Of a DNA stretch of 64,000 nt, positions 1-14,871 are shown in pieces. Each line of letters starts with the position of its first letter. Position 1 is the first letter of the stretch. A program made the position numbers and the translations under genes. The stretch comes from Cyclaneusma minus (Eukaryota > Ascomycota > Leotiomycetes > Marthamycetales > Marthamycetaceae), in the NCBI GenBank assembly GCA_037179335.1, contig JAKZHN010000056.1:62001-126000 (forward strand). The letters are read 5' to 3'. The notes under the pieces were generated by a model. It ran no database searches and was not told the DNA's origin. It was given only the letters and a program-made list of their open reading frames with translations.

Positions 1-481
1 ATTTTATTATAAATATTTTGCCAATTTTATTTATAAATATAATAAATAAAAAATAAAAAATAAATTTTATTTTATATTTTGCAAATTTTATAGAATAAAC
101 TTTAAAAACCCTAATAATTATACGCCCGGCAAATATAAGCGTAAATTTAATAATTTTTAATTTTTATATGAAGCATTAGTAATTAAATATTAAATATATA
201 AAAATTATTTTTAATAATTGCCTCTAGTTTTTTAAATAATATAATATTATTTATAAAAAAAATTAACTTTATTTTAAAGCAATTTAATTCATTTTTTTAC
301 GCAATATAGCTTTTTGCTGCTAAATTAATAAAATAGCGGCTGCATTTCCAATTATAAATTTCTAGACCAGCAATATTAGTTTTACCAGCAACGCTTTTTC
401 TTTTACTTTTTGCCCAATATTTTTTAATTTTATATTGCTATTTCTTTTTTGCTTTAAAGCCCGAGTTTATAAATATTAATA

Positions 482-612
482 AAAATTATTTATTTAAAAT
501 TATTTATTTAAAATTATTTATTTAAAATTATTTATTTAAAATTATTTATTTAAAATTATTTATTTAAAATTATTTATTTAAAATTATTTATTTAAAATTA
601 TTTATTTAAAAT
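482..612. repeat. 14-bp AT tandem repeat
   Basis: About nine near-perfect head-to-tail copies of the 14-mer ATTATTTATTTAAA. It is a minisatellite inside the AT-rich block, and its regularity suggests it expanded after most of the RIP decay. Confidence 0.9.
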
Positions 613-2599
613 AGCTTATTTTCAAAATATTTTTAAAAAAGCAATTTCTATTTGCCGCAGCGGATATTTTAAAAAAGGCTATAAAAAATGCATTTAAAAT
701 TGCAATATAGCAAACGCTTTAACCCGATATTATTAATAAGGCGGTATATCGTATATTTGCTATGCATATTAAAAACATTTACCAATTTATTGCAAAAGCA
801 ATAATATATATAATGGCCAATTTTTTTTTGGCTAATATTATAATAAAAAAGGTAATTTTTAATTATAGGGTTAAAAAAGTAATTTAATTTATTATTAATA
901 TTTGCATTTATAATATTTATATATTCGTTATAAAGGCAATAATAAACATTATTTATAAAAAAAGCCGGTTCTAAAGGCAGCGATAAAGGCTATTAATATA
1001 TAGGCGATTAAAAAAAAGCTATAAAGCTGGGCGGCAAAAAATATAAAAGCTGCTTTAAAATATAAAAAAGAATTGCGCAAATGGCTTCTAAAAAAACAAG
1101 ATTTTTAAATAAAACGCGGTTTTTTAATATAAAAAGATAATAAAAAAGCGTATACAAAATAATATCCGGAATAAAATTAAAATAAAGCGCTATTTTTGCG
1201 TTTATAAATAAAATTAATAAATTATTAAAAAACAATATATATATATTATAATAAGGCAAATTAGGCGCAATTGGGTTTTTTTAATAAGCATTTAATAGTT
1301 TTTTATATTGCAAAATAAAGCAAATGCAATTTGCTTTAAATAAATTTTTGCTTGCTATTAGTTTTTTTAAATAAATTAGGCAATTAAATTGGCTTTGGGC
1401 TTTATTAATATAAATTCGAATAAGCTGTTTTTTTAAGCGCCTAAAAAATAAAGCTTTGATTGCCAAGGTTTATATTAAAAAAATTGCTTTTAAAAATTAT
1501 AATAATATCGATAATACCGGTAATCTTAATATTAAGATATAGGCTATTTTATAAACCAAATTTATTATATATATATATAACTGGTTTTTTATATAATCTT
1601 TATATAATTTTTTATATAATTTTTTATATAATTATATATATAATTATATATAAATAATTGGTTTTTTATATAATTTTTATATAATTTTTTATATAATTTT
1701 TCATATAATTATATATAAATATATTATTTATATATATATTAAAATAATAAATTATTTTAATATTTTAATTATAGATTTAATTTATTTTATTTTATATAAT
1801 ATAAGGCTGGTATTTTATACCCTAATACCATTTTCACTATTTTAATCCCGTGCAGGCTTTATTATTATATATATAATTAATTATTTCTATTTTAAATAGC
1901 TATATTAAAATATATTTTATATTTTAAATTCGTATTAATTTTTTTTTCCAGCCTAAATTTTTAATTTTTCTAGTAATTCTTTGGAAAAATATATAATTTA
2001 ATTTTTTTATTAAAGCTTAAATAGCTTAAGCGTTTTTGCCGCCAAAAGCATTTTGCTTATTAAAACCTATTTTGGTTTTTTATTTAATTTTTTTAGATTT
2101 TTATCCTATTATATTAGGCTATTTATTATATTTTATAAAAAATTGCTATTCTTTTTTATATTTGCTCTTTTTATAAATTAAGCCAATTTGAAATATAAGT
2201 TTATACTATATATTAATTAGCTATAAAACTTTTATTTTAAAGCTTTTTTATATTAAGTTTAATAGCTATTTCTATATCCTCCCGCTAGTAAATAAAATTA
2301 TTATAAGCTTTTTAACTAATGAATTAATTTTTTTATACCCTATTAAAACAGATTTTCTTTTATAAATTTGGTTTTTTTTTAAATTTTTAAATTTATTTAA
2401 TGGTATAAAAAATTATCACGGTTTATTAATTATTATTGCTTTAATTTTATTTGTTTAAAAGAAATATAATTTTCCTTTATATTAGTTTTTTTTAAATATA
2501 TATAATTAAAGAATAATAATTTATAAAAGCTTGCAATAATAAGCTTTAAAAATAGCAATTATATTTTAATATATTAGCAAATACTTAATGGCGGTGCTT

Positions 2600-3340
2600 G
2601 CTAATAGCTATAAAATTTCGATATTAATAAGCTTTTTTTTAATTTTATTGCTAAAGCGGTATAATTATTAAAACTGTTTAATATTAGGTATATTATTTTA
2701 CTTCTATTGTTTTTGATAATATAGGCCTAAAATTAAAATAGAAAATTTTAAAAAATTATTCCAGTTATTTATGCTTTTTTATTATATTTTTAATATAAAT
2801 TAAGCTATTTTATATTAATGCCTTTAAAAGCCTTTAAGTTGGCGGCTATATAAACGAATAATAGCTTGTATTTATTATTAATATTTATATTAATTCTAAA
2901 TTTAATAAATAGCCCGATTTATGCTTTTTTAAAAATATGCAATTATATATTTAGCAATTTTTTATTTAATAGCATTTTATTTGATATTATATAATAAAAA
3001 AGGCCTATTTTGCCTATATTATATTAATTTTGGGCGGGATATTTATTGGCCCTGTAATGAGTTTTTATTTATTTAAATGAATATTAGAATTGTTTATTTT
3101 TTTTAAATTAATAATGCATTTTATAGCTATTGAACCATTGTTCTAAAAATATAAATATTGCTTTATTAAAATGAATCTTGGGCCATAAATGATAGGTATG
3201 CTTTTTTAAAATCCGTTTTATAATAATTTAATTATTTGCCTTGGCTTTTTACTGCTATTCAAAAACACGCCGCTTTAAATTAAGGCTATTTAAGGATTTT
3301 TTGAATGCAATTATTGGGCTAGAACGCCGGAGTTTTATTT
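2600..3340 (-). mobile_element. Degenerate pogo/Tigger-like DDE transposase relic
   Basis: Conceptual translation of the minus strand, reading through stops, recalls the CENP-B/pogo transposase family. Around 3000 a stretch reads YNIGKIGLFYY, which resembles the family motif NxDETGLFYR with the acidic residues lost. Around 2870 a segment KYKLLFVYIAANLKAFKG resembles the K-D-R-hT-x-x-x-x-x-N-x-x-G-x-x-K-x-x-P stretch. Around 2670 LILNSFNNYTALAIKL resembles the second catalytic motif LLLxDNFSAH with Asp changed to Asn. The D to N and E to K changes are those RIP produces. Frameshifts and stops make it non-functional. Terminal inverted repeats were not located, so the extent is approximate. Confidence 0.55.
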
Positions 3341-4745
3341 GGCTTGCTTTTATATTTAATATTTTTATTATAATTATTAATAGCCTTTTGTAGTTTATTG
3401 GTATTAAAAAGGCTGAATAGTTTTGTTTTGCTTAATTGTTTTGCTTATATTATTGCGTTTTTTTTATATTAGCGCTTTTTGGATATTATAATAATAGTGT
3501 ATTAAAAGATTTAAAATTCAAAATTTTTATATTAAAGGTTTTGCAAAAGAAATTACATTTTTTTATAAAATATTAAAATTTTATATTTTATAATATATGC
3601 GTTTTAATTCTAAGCTAACTGCAAATTAAAAAACGGCTTTATTTTATTAATTTGTAAAATATATGTTATTTTACAATTATATTATAGGATAGTATTATTA
3701 AAGTTTAAATAGTATTTAATATGCTTTTATTTGAAAAAGAAATCCTAATATATAAAAAAAATGCGATATAGCTATAAATAATATTAAAATTATAATATTC
3801 TTTTAATGAGTATTTTTTTAATATTCCCGCATTTTATAATTATAATTTATTTGCTATAAATAAAATGTATTAGGGGGATACTATATTTTATAAAAAGCTA
3901 TAAAAATATTTTAACAAGGTTAATATTTTTCCTGCTTTTTTATATACTTTTATTTTAAAGCTAATATTAACCAATTTATTATTAAATAATTATTTTTGGT
4001 AAGCATTTAATAAAAAGCCTATATTATAGCGTATTTTTTAAGCGATATTTAAATGAGTTTTAGCTTTATTTTATTTGCTTTAGAAAAAAGCAAGGCGGTT
4101 TTAATATTATCAAAAATTCAAAGCAAAAACGCTTATATTAGAAAATATTAAGTTTTCTAATAATTATTGTATTTATTGCTTTAATTAATATTTGCGCAAT
4201 TTAAATAAAAATTAATTTATTTTAGGCTGTATGCTTTTTTAAAAAAGTATTTAATTGATAAAAGCCTTTTTAAATAACCTTTAAAGCCTTTTAGAAGTAT
4301 AATAATAAGATTTTTAATGCCCGCTATTAGGGTATTAAAAAGAATTATTATATAATTAATGTTTTTTTAAAAAGTTATTTATTAAAGGATATTTAAATTA
4401 TTAAAATGGAAAATATATTAAAGTATAAAGGCGTTATTAGTCCAAAAAAAGCTATATATATATTTTTTTATTTAAAAATAAATTAAATATATTTGATATT
4501 AATAAAGCTAAACCGGTTAGTATAATTAAAATATATAATATATTAATTAAAGGCTTGGTATATTAAAACACTAAGGCAAATTTAATATTATTGATTTTTT
4601 TATTTTATAAATAAATATTAATTAAAATTAAATATTTAAAAAATAATGCCCAATTATAATTTAGGATATTAAATATCAAAGCTAATAATGAAATTATATT
4701 AATATAAATAGCTATAGCCGGAGTTTTAGCTATAAGGTATTTATA

Positions 4746-4859
4746 AATTATAATATAAATTATAATATAAATTATAATATAAATTATAATATAAATTATA
4801 ATATAAATTATAATATAAATTATAATATAAATTATAATATAAATTATAATATAAATTAT
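4746..4859. repeat. 12-bp AT tandem repeat
   Basis: About nine and a half copies of AATTATAATATA. The array creates a spurious open frame with a repeated Ile-Ile-Tyr-Ile motif on the minus strand (4605-4961), which should not be taken as a gene. Confidence 0.9.
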
Positions 4860-5800
4860 TAGCGATATAATTAAATAGTAAATATTATTTAAATATATAA
4901 TTAATATATAAAAATAAAAATTGTTTATTTTTGCAATGTATTTACAAACGATATTTTTCAATTCATAACAAATTTTTTAGAATTTTATAATAATATATAG
5001 ATATTTTAAAAGCTTTTAGAAAAATAGAAAATTCGCTGCATAGCTTGGCTTTTTTTCATAGCGAATATTTTAAAGGATAAAGGCAATATTTGTTTTAATT
5101 TTTTAAAAGAATTAAAAAGAATTAAAAACAATTAAAAAAAATAAAAAAAATAAAAAAAATAAAAAAAATAAAAACAATTAAAAAATTAAAAAAATTAAAA
5201 AAATTAAAAAAAAATTAAAAAAAATTAAAAAATTAAAAAAGTTTAAATAGGCTTTAATAAGTAAAAGCTGCAATATTATATTATTATAATAATTGGTAAA
5301 TTTTATTATATTAATGGTTTGGTAAAAAAAAAGCAACTTATTATAATAATTTATAAAATAAATTTAAATTATATTTGGAAGCATATATGCAATAGAATAT
5401 ATTTTTGATTTGAAAATACTTGTATTAAAAAATAAGGTTAGATTAATTAAGTTTATAAAATTAGAAATATATATTATATATATATTAAGTCTTTATTTAT
5501 AATTTATAATATAATTTATAATAATTATATAGCTGTTTTGCTGGTTTTAATTATAATAATAATGATAATAAAAAATATAATATTTGGTTAGAATTAAGCG
5601 TTATTATGCTATTTTTTACTTTTTATTAATATTAATTATATAAGATTTATTTTAACAATAAATTTAGCTTTTCATTTCTATTTTTAATATGTGTTATATT
5701 AAAATATATAGCAATTTAAAATTGCAACTTTTTTAATTATTAGAAATTTTAAAAATAGGAAAAAATATTGTAATAATTAAAAGTAAATTAGAAAATAGGG

Positions 5801-5990
5801 TGCATTATACATATTTCTTAGCTATAAAAAATAGCCGCTGCCTTTTTTAAATAAAAGTAGCAGCGCTTAAATATTATGCGTTAAAAGCCTTACTTAGCTT
5901 TTTTAATAAATAATGCTTTTCTTTTGCGCATTTTTAATATACGTGCTTTATAGAATATTTGCAAGGCGCCTTTTTTGGCCCTATATAATA
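5801..5990. repeat. LTR of element A, left copy
   Basis: 190-bp repeat beginning TGCATTATAC. It contains the landmarks AAAAATAGCCGCTGCC and GCAAGGCGCC, shared with the copies at 8963, 42329 and 48348. Differences from the 8963 copy are largely C/T and G/A. Confidence 0.75.
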
Positions 5991-8962
5991 ATTGTCTCTT
6001 TTTTTATAGCTTCGGATTTTAAAGCTTTTAAATGCGAATTTTTGCTTTTCGGTAATTTAATATTTGGCTTTAATTATTGATTTTAGCTTTTTATTTTAGC
6101 CGTATAAATTAATAGGCTTTTATTAATTTATTATTATTAATAATTAATTTTAAATTTATTTTTGCCTAATTTTTAAAGTGTTTATTTTAATATATAATTT
6201 ATACTATTTATTATTTATTATTTTTATATTTTTCTTTAATTTTTTTTTAATTTTTTTTTAATTTTTTTTTAATTTTTTTTAATTTCTTTAATTTTTTTTT
6301 ATATTAAAATTTATTGGGATTTTATTATTTTTATTAGCTTATATATGCTTTTTCCGCTTTTGTCTATTTGTTTTTACAAATACTAAAAAATTAATATAAT
6401 GGTGGCTTATTTTAAATAATTGGTTTTAATTTCTTTTTAATTTTTTGCCCTTTTTTTATACGCATATTATGCGTTTTTTGCAATAATAATATATTAGTTT
6501 TTAATTGCGTTTTTAATCTCGATTTCTTTTTTTTAATTTTTTGGCAAATTTTAGTATTGTTTTTTAATATTCCTTTTATTATAGCATTTAGGTTTTATTA
6601 AAGCTTTGTTTATATAAAGCCGGCTTTTTTATTTTTATTAGGCTTTTTTATTATTATTGCCTTATAGAAATTTTTTAATATATATTTTTTAGTATTTTTT
6701 TTTAAAAAAAATATTATAGTTTTTAATATTTTCAATCATAAAATACAAAATCTTAGCAGCGGCTTATTTTAAGCTTTATATAATGAAGATTTTGGCTATA
6801 ATTATCATAATGGTATCAAATTTGCAATTTTGCCGCAAAATTTAAATTGCATTTTTATTAAGCCTATATTTATATTTTAAATTTAAATTTAAATCTATTA
6901 TATATAAAGCTTCTATTTAATCTTTTTTACAAAAAAATAATATTTATAGCTAGGCTATAAATAACTGTAAATACAATTATTATTATAATAATTATAAGCC
7001 TCCTTATTATATAATAAATTTATATTTTGCTTTTTTTATATTGTTTTGCTAATTAGTTTATTATTTTGCAAATTCCCGCTATTTCAATTTCCTTATTTAA
7101 TATAATTTATAATATTTTTTATATTTTATTGCTATTATTATATTAAAGTTTAAGCTTTTTTAAAAACCAATATATTAATTATAATAATAACTTAATTTAA
7201 TTAAAAAATAATATAAAAATTGCCCAAAACAAATTGCTTTAAAATTTATGCTTTTTTAAAATATAAAATATACAATATATTTAAAACTATTATTATTATA
7301 ATAATAGGTTTAATTAAAATTATTTTTGCAATTTATATTTTGATATATATAATGGTTAATATTTAATATTATTTAATTTATTTATTTTTATTTTTTTTAT
7401 ATATATTTAATTAAAATATAAATAAATTATAATTTTAATTATTTTTAATAACATTTTTTTTAATATAAAGAAGGATCTGGACTTTTAATAATATAATATA
7501 AAATATAAAAATTATAAAATTAATATATATAGCTTAGATTTCTAAAAATATCATAAGTTTTTTCATTTTATTAACCGGATTTATTTTATATGATATACGG
7601 AATTTATATTTTTTATTTATATATTTTATATTTTTTAATTAAATTAAGCTTATTATTTAATTTTTAATTTTTTGGCTTAATGTTTTATAAAATATTATTT
7701 TATTTTATTTTATTTAAAATATAAAAAATCAATTAAATTTATATTTTTATATTTTAAATACCTTTATTTTTGAAATTAGGTTGATATTAAATTATTATTC
7801 TATTTTTAAAAATATTATATAAATATTATAATTTATTATAATTATTATGTTGTTTTTTTAAATTATTTATATTAAATATATTTTTAGCTTTAAATTAAAA
7901 ATTAGGCTTATTTTTATATTTAATAGTTTTGGCTATATTAAATATATATTATATATCAATTTATAATTAATTGCTTTATTAAAAAATAAAATTCCATTTA
8001 ATATTATTATAAAGCTTAAAACTAAATTAATTATTAAAAAATATAAAAGGCATATTTTCTATATAAAAAAGCAAGATTTTTATTTTATAATAAATGTTTT
8101 TGATTTTTTTGATTTTTCAAACTTTTTTAACAAATTAATTTAATATATGCAATATATATTATTGCTTTGTATTTATTATATTTAATATTAATTTTTTAAT
8201 CTTTTTAATATTTCTTTTTTAATTTATAATTTATTTAATAATATTGCTATATAATATATATATAGTTTTTAAGAGTAATTAAAGCATAATAAATATAAAT
8301 TCTCTTATTTTTTTAAAGAGAAAAATTGCATATTAAAATAATTTTATAGGCAATTAAATTATTTATAATATTTATATATATTATATATATAATATAGCTT
8401 AACTTTTAATATATAAATTTTTTTAATAATTAATTATTTATTATTAAAATTTAAGCCCAATAAGCTATATTTATAAATAAGAATTATAATTTTAGCTTGC
8501 AGTTTTATAATTCTTTTGGCTTTAAATTTTTAAACAATTTATTAAATAATTATAAAATTATTAAAATTAAAATTTATTTAATTTTAAATTAAATTAAAAA
8601 TAAAAGCGAACGCTTAACTAATTTTGCTTTTATATGATATATTTATATTTTTGGCTAAAGTGCCTTAATTATTAATATTGGCAATACATTTTTTAGCATT
8701 ATTGATAAATATATTGTTGTTTTTATTAAATACAATTTTCTAATTTATCCTATAAAGTTTATTGGTATTATTGCCAATATTAAGCTTTTTTAAAGTTAGG
8801 CAAAATTAAGTTTTAGGGCTTTTAATAAGTTCTTTATAAATAAAATTATTGCCAAATTTATAGCTAGTAAATCAAATAATTATTATTTTGCTAAATTATT
8901 GCTTTTTAAAATAAAAGCAGCTATTTTATAATAATAATTAATAAATAAAATAATAAATAAAA

Positions 8963-9152
8963 TATATTATATATATTTTTTAATTATAAAAAATAGCTGC
9001 TGCCTTTTTTAAATAAAAATAATAACGCCTAAATAGCATATACTAAAAGCCTTGCTTAGCTTTTTTAATAAGCAACGCTCTCCTTCTATACACCTTTAGC
9101 GCATATGCCTTATAAAGTGCCCGCAAGGCGCCCTCCTCGGCCTCGTGTGATA
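8963..9152. repeat. LTR of element A, right copy (least mutated end)
   Basis: Same length as the left copy and colinear with it. Its right half keeps a GC-rich stretch (GCAAGGCGCCCTCCTCGGCC at about 9123) that is degraded in the other three copies. It is therefore the best guide to the original LTR sequence. Confidence 0.75.
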
Positions 9153-12100
9153 AAAAACGTAGCAATATTTTTTTAATATTGGCTATATGCTTTTATTTGG
9201 TGAATAATAAAATTACTATTTTTTATATTTTTGTATATATTTGTTTTAGGGGCGCATTTAAATTATTTAAGCAAGTATATATAGAAGTAAATATATTTTA
9301 TTGCTTAATTAATTGCTATTGCGTTTTTTTTAAGCTATGCTAAATTTATAATATATAGCTAAATTAATTTATATATTTAAAATTTTATTAATATAAATAA
9401 ATAATAAATATGAATAATATATATATATATATATATAAAGCAATTTCCTGGCGCATTAAAAAAACTATTTAATAAAAATATAATTATATGTAAAACTATA
9501 AATTATATATTAACAATACTTTAACTTTTTTTTAAATACTGCTTTATAAATTTGGCTTATATTATATTAGTTTCTTTTAATATAATAAAATTGCCCGGTA
9601 TTTTAGTTTAATTATTTATTATTTTATTAGTATTTATAAATATTATTTAGATTAGTTTTTAAAAAATATGCATTAGTATATAATAAATTAATATTGTTTT
9701 AAAATATATACTTTTATTTTCCAAATTATAATATATTTTTAATTACGCCTATTTTCGCGAATTATATTTTAAATAAGCTTAATAATAGGATTATTTAAAT
9801 TGAATTTCGGCGATTTAAAGTGTTTTCTTTTAAGATTTCTTTTTATATATATTATAGCTATAATAAAGGATTATGATTTTTATTTTTATAATGCAATAAT
9901 TATATACGTATTGCTATTTAGACTTTTGTTTAAAAATGTAATTATTGCGTTAAAGGATTTGTTTATACCGTTTAAGCTTGGCTTTATTTATAAATTTATT
10001 ATTTATATTTGGAGTGGTAGATTTATTATTATTATTAAAAGTATTATTGGAGTTTTGGGTTTTATTAGCCTTTTTTATTATTTGCTTTAGGGTAATAAAA
10101 GTGATTTAATTGGCTATTATAGTTTTTTTTAAAAACAAAGCTATAATTTATAAACTTGGTGGCTATATTATTAATAAGGTTAAAATTAAGGTTTATTTTA
10201 TTAGACTTGGTTATTTTATAAGCAATTTATATAATTAAATGGTTTTATAATTTTATAGCTTTTAAATTTAATAATGCTATAATATTTAAGGTAAAATATA
10301 TTTAATTGGTAAAGCTAATAATTTAAATAATATATTATATATTATTATTACTAGTTTAGTTTTAAAATTTTATATTTATAATATATATATATATATATAT
10401 ATTATAAAATGGGTATATTATCGAAAATATATAATAAATAAAATTAAAATAATAATAAAAAAATGAGTTTTGGAAATGCAAAGGTTTTTATTAATTTTCA
10501 GAGTTTCGCTTTATAGGGTTGGAGAAATTTAAATAATTGGGTATTAAACCTAAATTAATTGGGGTGATTCTGGGTGCTTTTAGCTTTGGTTTTTAATATA
10601 TTAATATATTATAATATAAAATGCAATGCATTAAATTATATGCATTATTATATATTCTTTTATATAGGCTTGCAAAATTAATAATTGCGGCGCTTTTTGG
10701 ATTAAATATTGCATGAAAAAATATTTATTTAAAAAGAATTAAATATTAATAGGGATTTAAATATAATATAATTGATTTATTATAATTTTAATTATTAAAG
10801 AATTATTAAATTATATAGCTTAAAATATACATTTTAAATATAGGCTATATATTGTTGAAGCGTAGAGTTTCCAATATAAATTTTGTATTTTTTTTAAATG
10901 TTTTTTATATATTTAATTTAAATAATTTTGAATTTCTTTTATATCTAAAAGCCTTTTTGGTTTTTTATAGGCTTGGCTATTTAATTTTAATAATTGCTAA
11001 AGCGTGGGAATAAAAGCTTAAACAAAAAGCTAAAAAAGCGAAGAAAGCTAAAAAAGCTTGGGTATTGTTTTATTTATTATTATAATTGTATTTAATTTAT
11101 AAATTAAATAATTAAGAAAAATATATAATATATATATATATATATAAATTGCTTAAATAAATTATAAGCTTTTAAATAATATAATAATATTTATAAAAAT
11201 TTAATTTATAATATTTAATGCTGAATTAAAATGCTATTAAATATGCTTTATTTAAGCTTATTAAAACGGCTTTAAATATATTAATAATAGCTTTTACAAA
11301 TATATAATAGTTTAATTTAAAAAAAATGGTATTTTGGAAATTAGGCCTATTTAATTATATAATTATTTTAATGGTTTTTAAATATTTAAAATTATAATTA
11401 AATTTAGCTTTAAATTTAAATAAATTTTTATTGAAAATAATTTCAGAATTTATTTAAATCATAAAATAAAAAAATTAATTAGCCAAATTATAATTTTAAT
11501 ATAGTAAAATTCTATATTTTAATAGCTTAAAAATAGAAAATTTTAAAACACTTTTTTTTAAAAAAAGATTGGATTAATATTGGAATTTATATTAATAAAA
11601 AAATATAAAATAGGCCTTTTAAATTATAATAATATATAATTGCATATTTAAATTTAATATTTATTATTAGAAAATTATATCGTTAAAAGATTATAATTTA
11701 ATAAATTTTATAGCTTTAATTTATATTATATTTAAATAATTAATAGAATTTTATATATGATAATTTAATTATTTTTGGCCTTTTATAAATAATTTATTAA
11801 TTTTAATATTTATTGCTTTATATGCTTATAACATTAAAGCTATTTAATTTTTTTATAATATATATAATTAATTATAAATTAATGGAGTTTAAAAATTTAT
11901 ATTATTTAATTTTATATTTATTTGTTTATATTTTTTAAATATTTTATACATAATAAAATAACGCCGGCTTTTATTTATTTACTTTTAATATTATATATAA
12001 TTTTTTATATAAAATATTTGTATAAAAAAATAATTCTTTTTTGCATTATTTAATTTTGTATATTATAAATTAAAAAATATTTTTTATACTATAATTTTAT

Positions 12101-13061
12101 TTAAATGCATAATATAGGTTTTTTGTTCAAAAAATAATAATAAAAACACTTTTTAATAAGTATTATATACCTAATTTAATAATCTTATACTTGGGGATAA
12201 GCAAGAAATTTTTTGGCTTTAAATGATTTGAATTTATTTTATATTATATGCTTAATTGTTTTAATAAGGTTTTTTTAATTTTTTTATAATTGCTTATAGC
12301 AATTTAGTTTTTAAAAAGCTTATAAAATTGCTTAAATATAAAAGCGTGATAAACAAATATTATGTTATAAAATTATACTATATTAAAAAAATAAATAGCT
12401 TAATATATATTTAAGATATTTTATACTTTAATTTAATAAATTAAGCTTTTAACTTTTTTATTATTATTTAGCTGAATTATTATAAATTAAAAATTATAAT
12501 TTTTGATTTTAATTATTATCGATTATTTTAAACCAATTATAATAAATACTAACGTTGGGATTATAAAATACTAATTGTGTATTAAATTAAAAAATTGAAA
12601 TTTGTTTTTTTATAAAACTAATACTAGCGGTTAATATTATATATATATATTAGTAATAAATTTGCAATTTAGAAAGTATTTTTTATAAATTTTAATATAT
12701 TTCTTTAAATAGATTTGAATTTATTAATATTATTATTATATAAATTACTAATTTAAATAAGCAAATAATATAGCTAATTAATTTAAATTTGGATATTTTT
12801 AATATATTGATTTTTGCTATCCAAGCGAATCTTTTTTTTGTTTTTTTTTGAGCCAATTATATAAAGAAAATATTGTAACAATTGCTTTTTGCACGTGTTT
12901 TACAAGGTTTTATTATATATAATATATTAGCAACTTTTTTTAACCGGGATATAATAAAATCTTTTTAAAAAATTTAAAAAATTTGCTTTATTTTTTTGCC
13001 TTTATAAAAAGATTTTTAAACAATTTAAAAAGCTTGCGGTTTTATTTATATAATTTATTAT

Positions 13062-13101
13062 AAGCGGGATTTACAAAGCGGGATTTACAAAGCGGGATTT
13101 A
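13062..13101. repeat. Three copies of AAGCGGGATTTAC
   Basis: Short head-to-tail triplicate with a period of 14 nt. It keeps GCGGG in an otherwise AT-only context. Confidence 0.7.
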
Positions 13102-14751
13102 ATAATATTAATTACAGGAAATAAATTATATAAAAAGGGTTTGTATTTTATTATATTTTAAAAATTTATAATAGCTTTTTATTTGATATTGGTGCTGGTA
13201 TTTATATAGTATTTTAATATATAGATTATTATATTATAGCGGATTTTAAAATTAATATTTTATTTGCGAAGATTTACTTAATATTTAGTAATAATTAAAT
13301 AATGCCGGTAGTTTTTATTAGCTATATGATTTTTAATACCAAAATTTATATTTTGCTAAAGCAAAGTTTTAATTAGCAGTAATGGAAATGCGAATAAAAA
13401 GCGTGTTTTTTTATTAATATTTATTATGGTATTATAGTTTAAAATTATATGAAAAAAATACATTTAAAAATATTATTATAATTGAATATATAAGATTTTA
13501 TAATAATGGCTAAAATATTTAAAACTTGTTTTTATTTGCGTTTATTTAGGCTTAAAATATTATATATAATTTTAGATTAAAATAATAATTGTTGCAATAT
13601 AAACTAAATTTATTTTGATAAAAAATATATAATATATATAACGGTCTTTTTAAGAATTTTAATATTTTTAACAAATAATTTTTATTATAATATTTAATTT
13701 TAAACTTGCTTATAATAAAAGAATGCTTGAATAAAAGGCGGAAACGCGATTTTTTATTTTGTTATTTGATTTTTTATTTGCGTTTTTTAGTATATTTAAT
13801 TAAAATACTTAATAAATAAATAATTAGATTTTGGAATATAGAAAAGTGCTTTTAATAATTTATTTTATAATAGTTTTATTATTAATTTATATTATATATA
13901 TATTATTGGCTAAATTAAATTTTCTTTATATATATTATAGTAATTATTGGTAATAAATATTAGCTTGTCTTTTTATATTATAAATAAAATAAAATAAATA
14001 ATTTGTTTTTATATTTTTAAAATTTTTGGTAACGCAAAGCTAAATTGTATTTAAAATATTTATATATTTTTTAGCATTTTGCCTAATAAAAAGCATTTTG
14101 CCAATATAATATTGAAAAATGCTTTTGCTTTTATAATTAAAATGGCATTTGGAGTTTCAATATTAGTAAAAGATAAAATTAAAGAGTAAATATAATATTT
14201 TTTTTTTAAAAAAAAATGCAATTTTTTTTTGCGCTGGCTTAAATGAAATTCTTTTAGACTTTTAATTTATATAATTTTATTAAATTGGGATTTTAATACG
14301 CTACTTTATAATAGATTTTTTAAAAACCGGTATTTATTAAATTAAAGAGGATTAATTATAAATTAATTTAATAAAATTAGGCTTTTGATTTTTTTTTAAT
14401 TGGTATTTTTAATTGATTAAAGGGTATTTTTTTAATAGAATAGCAACGGCTTAGTAATAAAAAATTGGGTTTATTCTTTTATTATTGTTTTTTATTTAGA
14501 AAGTAATTTTAGCTATTTAATATCTATTATTAATTGTAAAATTAAATAAAGAATTGTATATACTTTTTAAATAATATTGTAAATTTTATAATATAATGCA
14601 AAAGCTAGTTGGAAATTATTTAAATTAAGCAAATATATATTTTAATTAACTATTTTTGTGCGGCTGTTATACATGATTTATTATTTATAAAATAAATAAA
14701 TAAATAAAAGTAATATAAAAAAGCCGAATAGGTGCTATTTTTTAATATTGT

Positions 14752-14871
14752 ATTTATTAATTTTATATTTATTAATTTTATATTTATTAATTTTATATTT
14801 ATTAATTTTATATTTATTAATTTTATATTTATTAATTTTATATTTATTAATTTTATATTTATTAATTTTAT
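14752..14871. repeat. 15-bp AT tandem repeat
   Basis: Eight near-identical copies of ATTAATTTTATATTT. It produces paired spurious frames on both strands (repeated Ile-Phe-Ile-Asn-Phe, and Ile-Lys-Leu-Ile-Asn in the other strand), which are rejected as genes. Confidence 0.9.

Larger units (their letters stand above)
5801..9152. mobile_element. Short LTR element A (RIP-degraded)
   Basis: A 3.35-kb unit flanked by direct repeats 5801-5990 and 8963-9152, both 190 bp and colinear. The repeats run from TG (or its RIP product TA) to a terminal TA that could derive from CA, as expected of LTRs. A second copy of the family lies at 42329-48532, with related sequence in the same order. I recognise no reverse transcriptase or integrase in the interior, so this may be a non-autonomous (LARD-like) family or one degraded past recognition. 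No clear 5-bp target-site duplication is visible. Strand is undetermined. Confidence 0.7.

Noticed and set aside
482..612. CRISPR-like regular repeats
   Set aside because: The units are contiguous, with no unique spacers; it is a minisatellite in a eukaryotic genome.
4605..4961. 118-codon open frame on the minus strand
   Set aside because: It is produced by the 12-bp AT tandem repeat; most of its residues are a repeated Ile-Ile-Tyr-Ile motif.
9800..10090. 96-codon plus-strand frame in block 1
   Set aside because: Hydrophobic residues reflect A/T composition; no motif, start context or neighbouring exon supports a gene.
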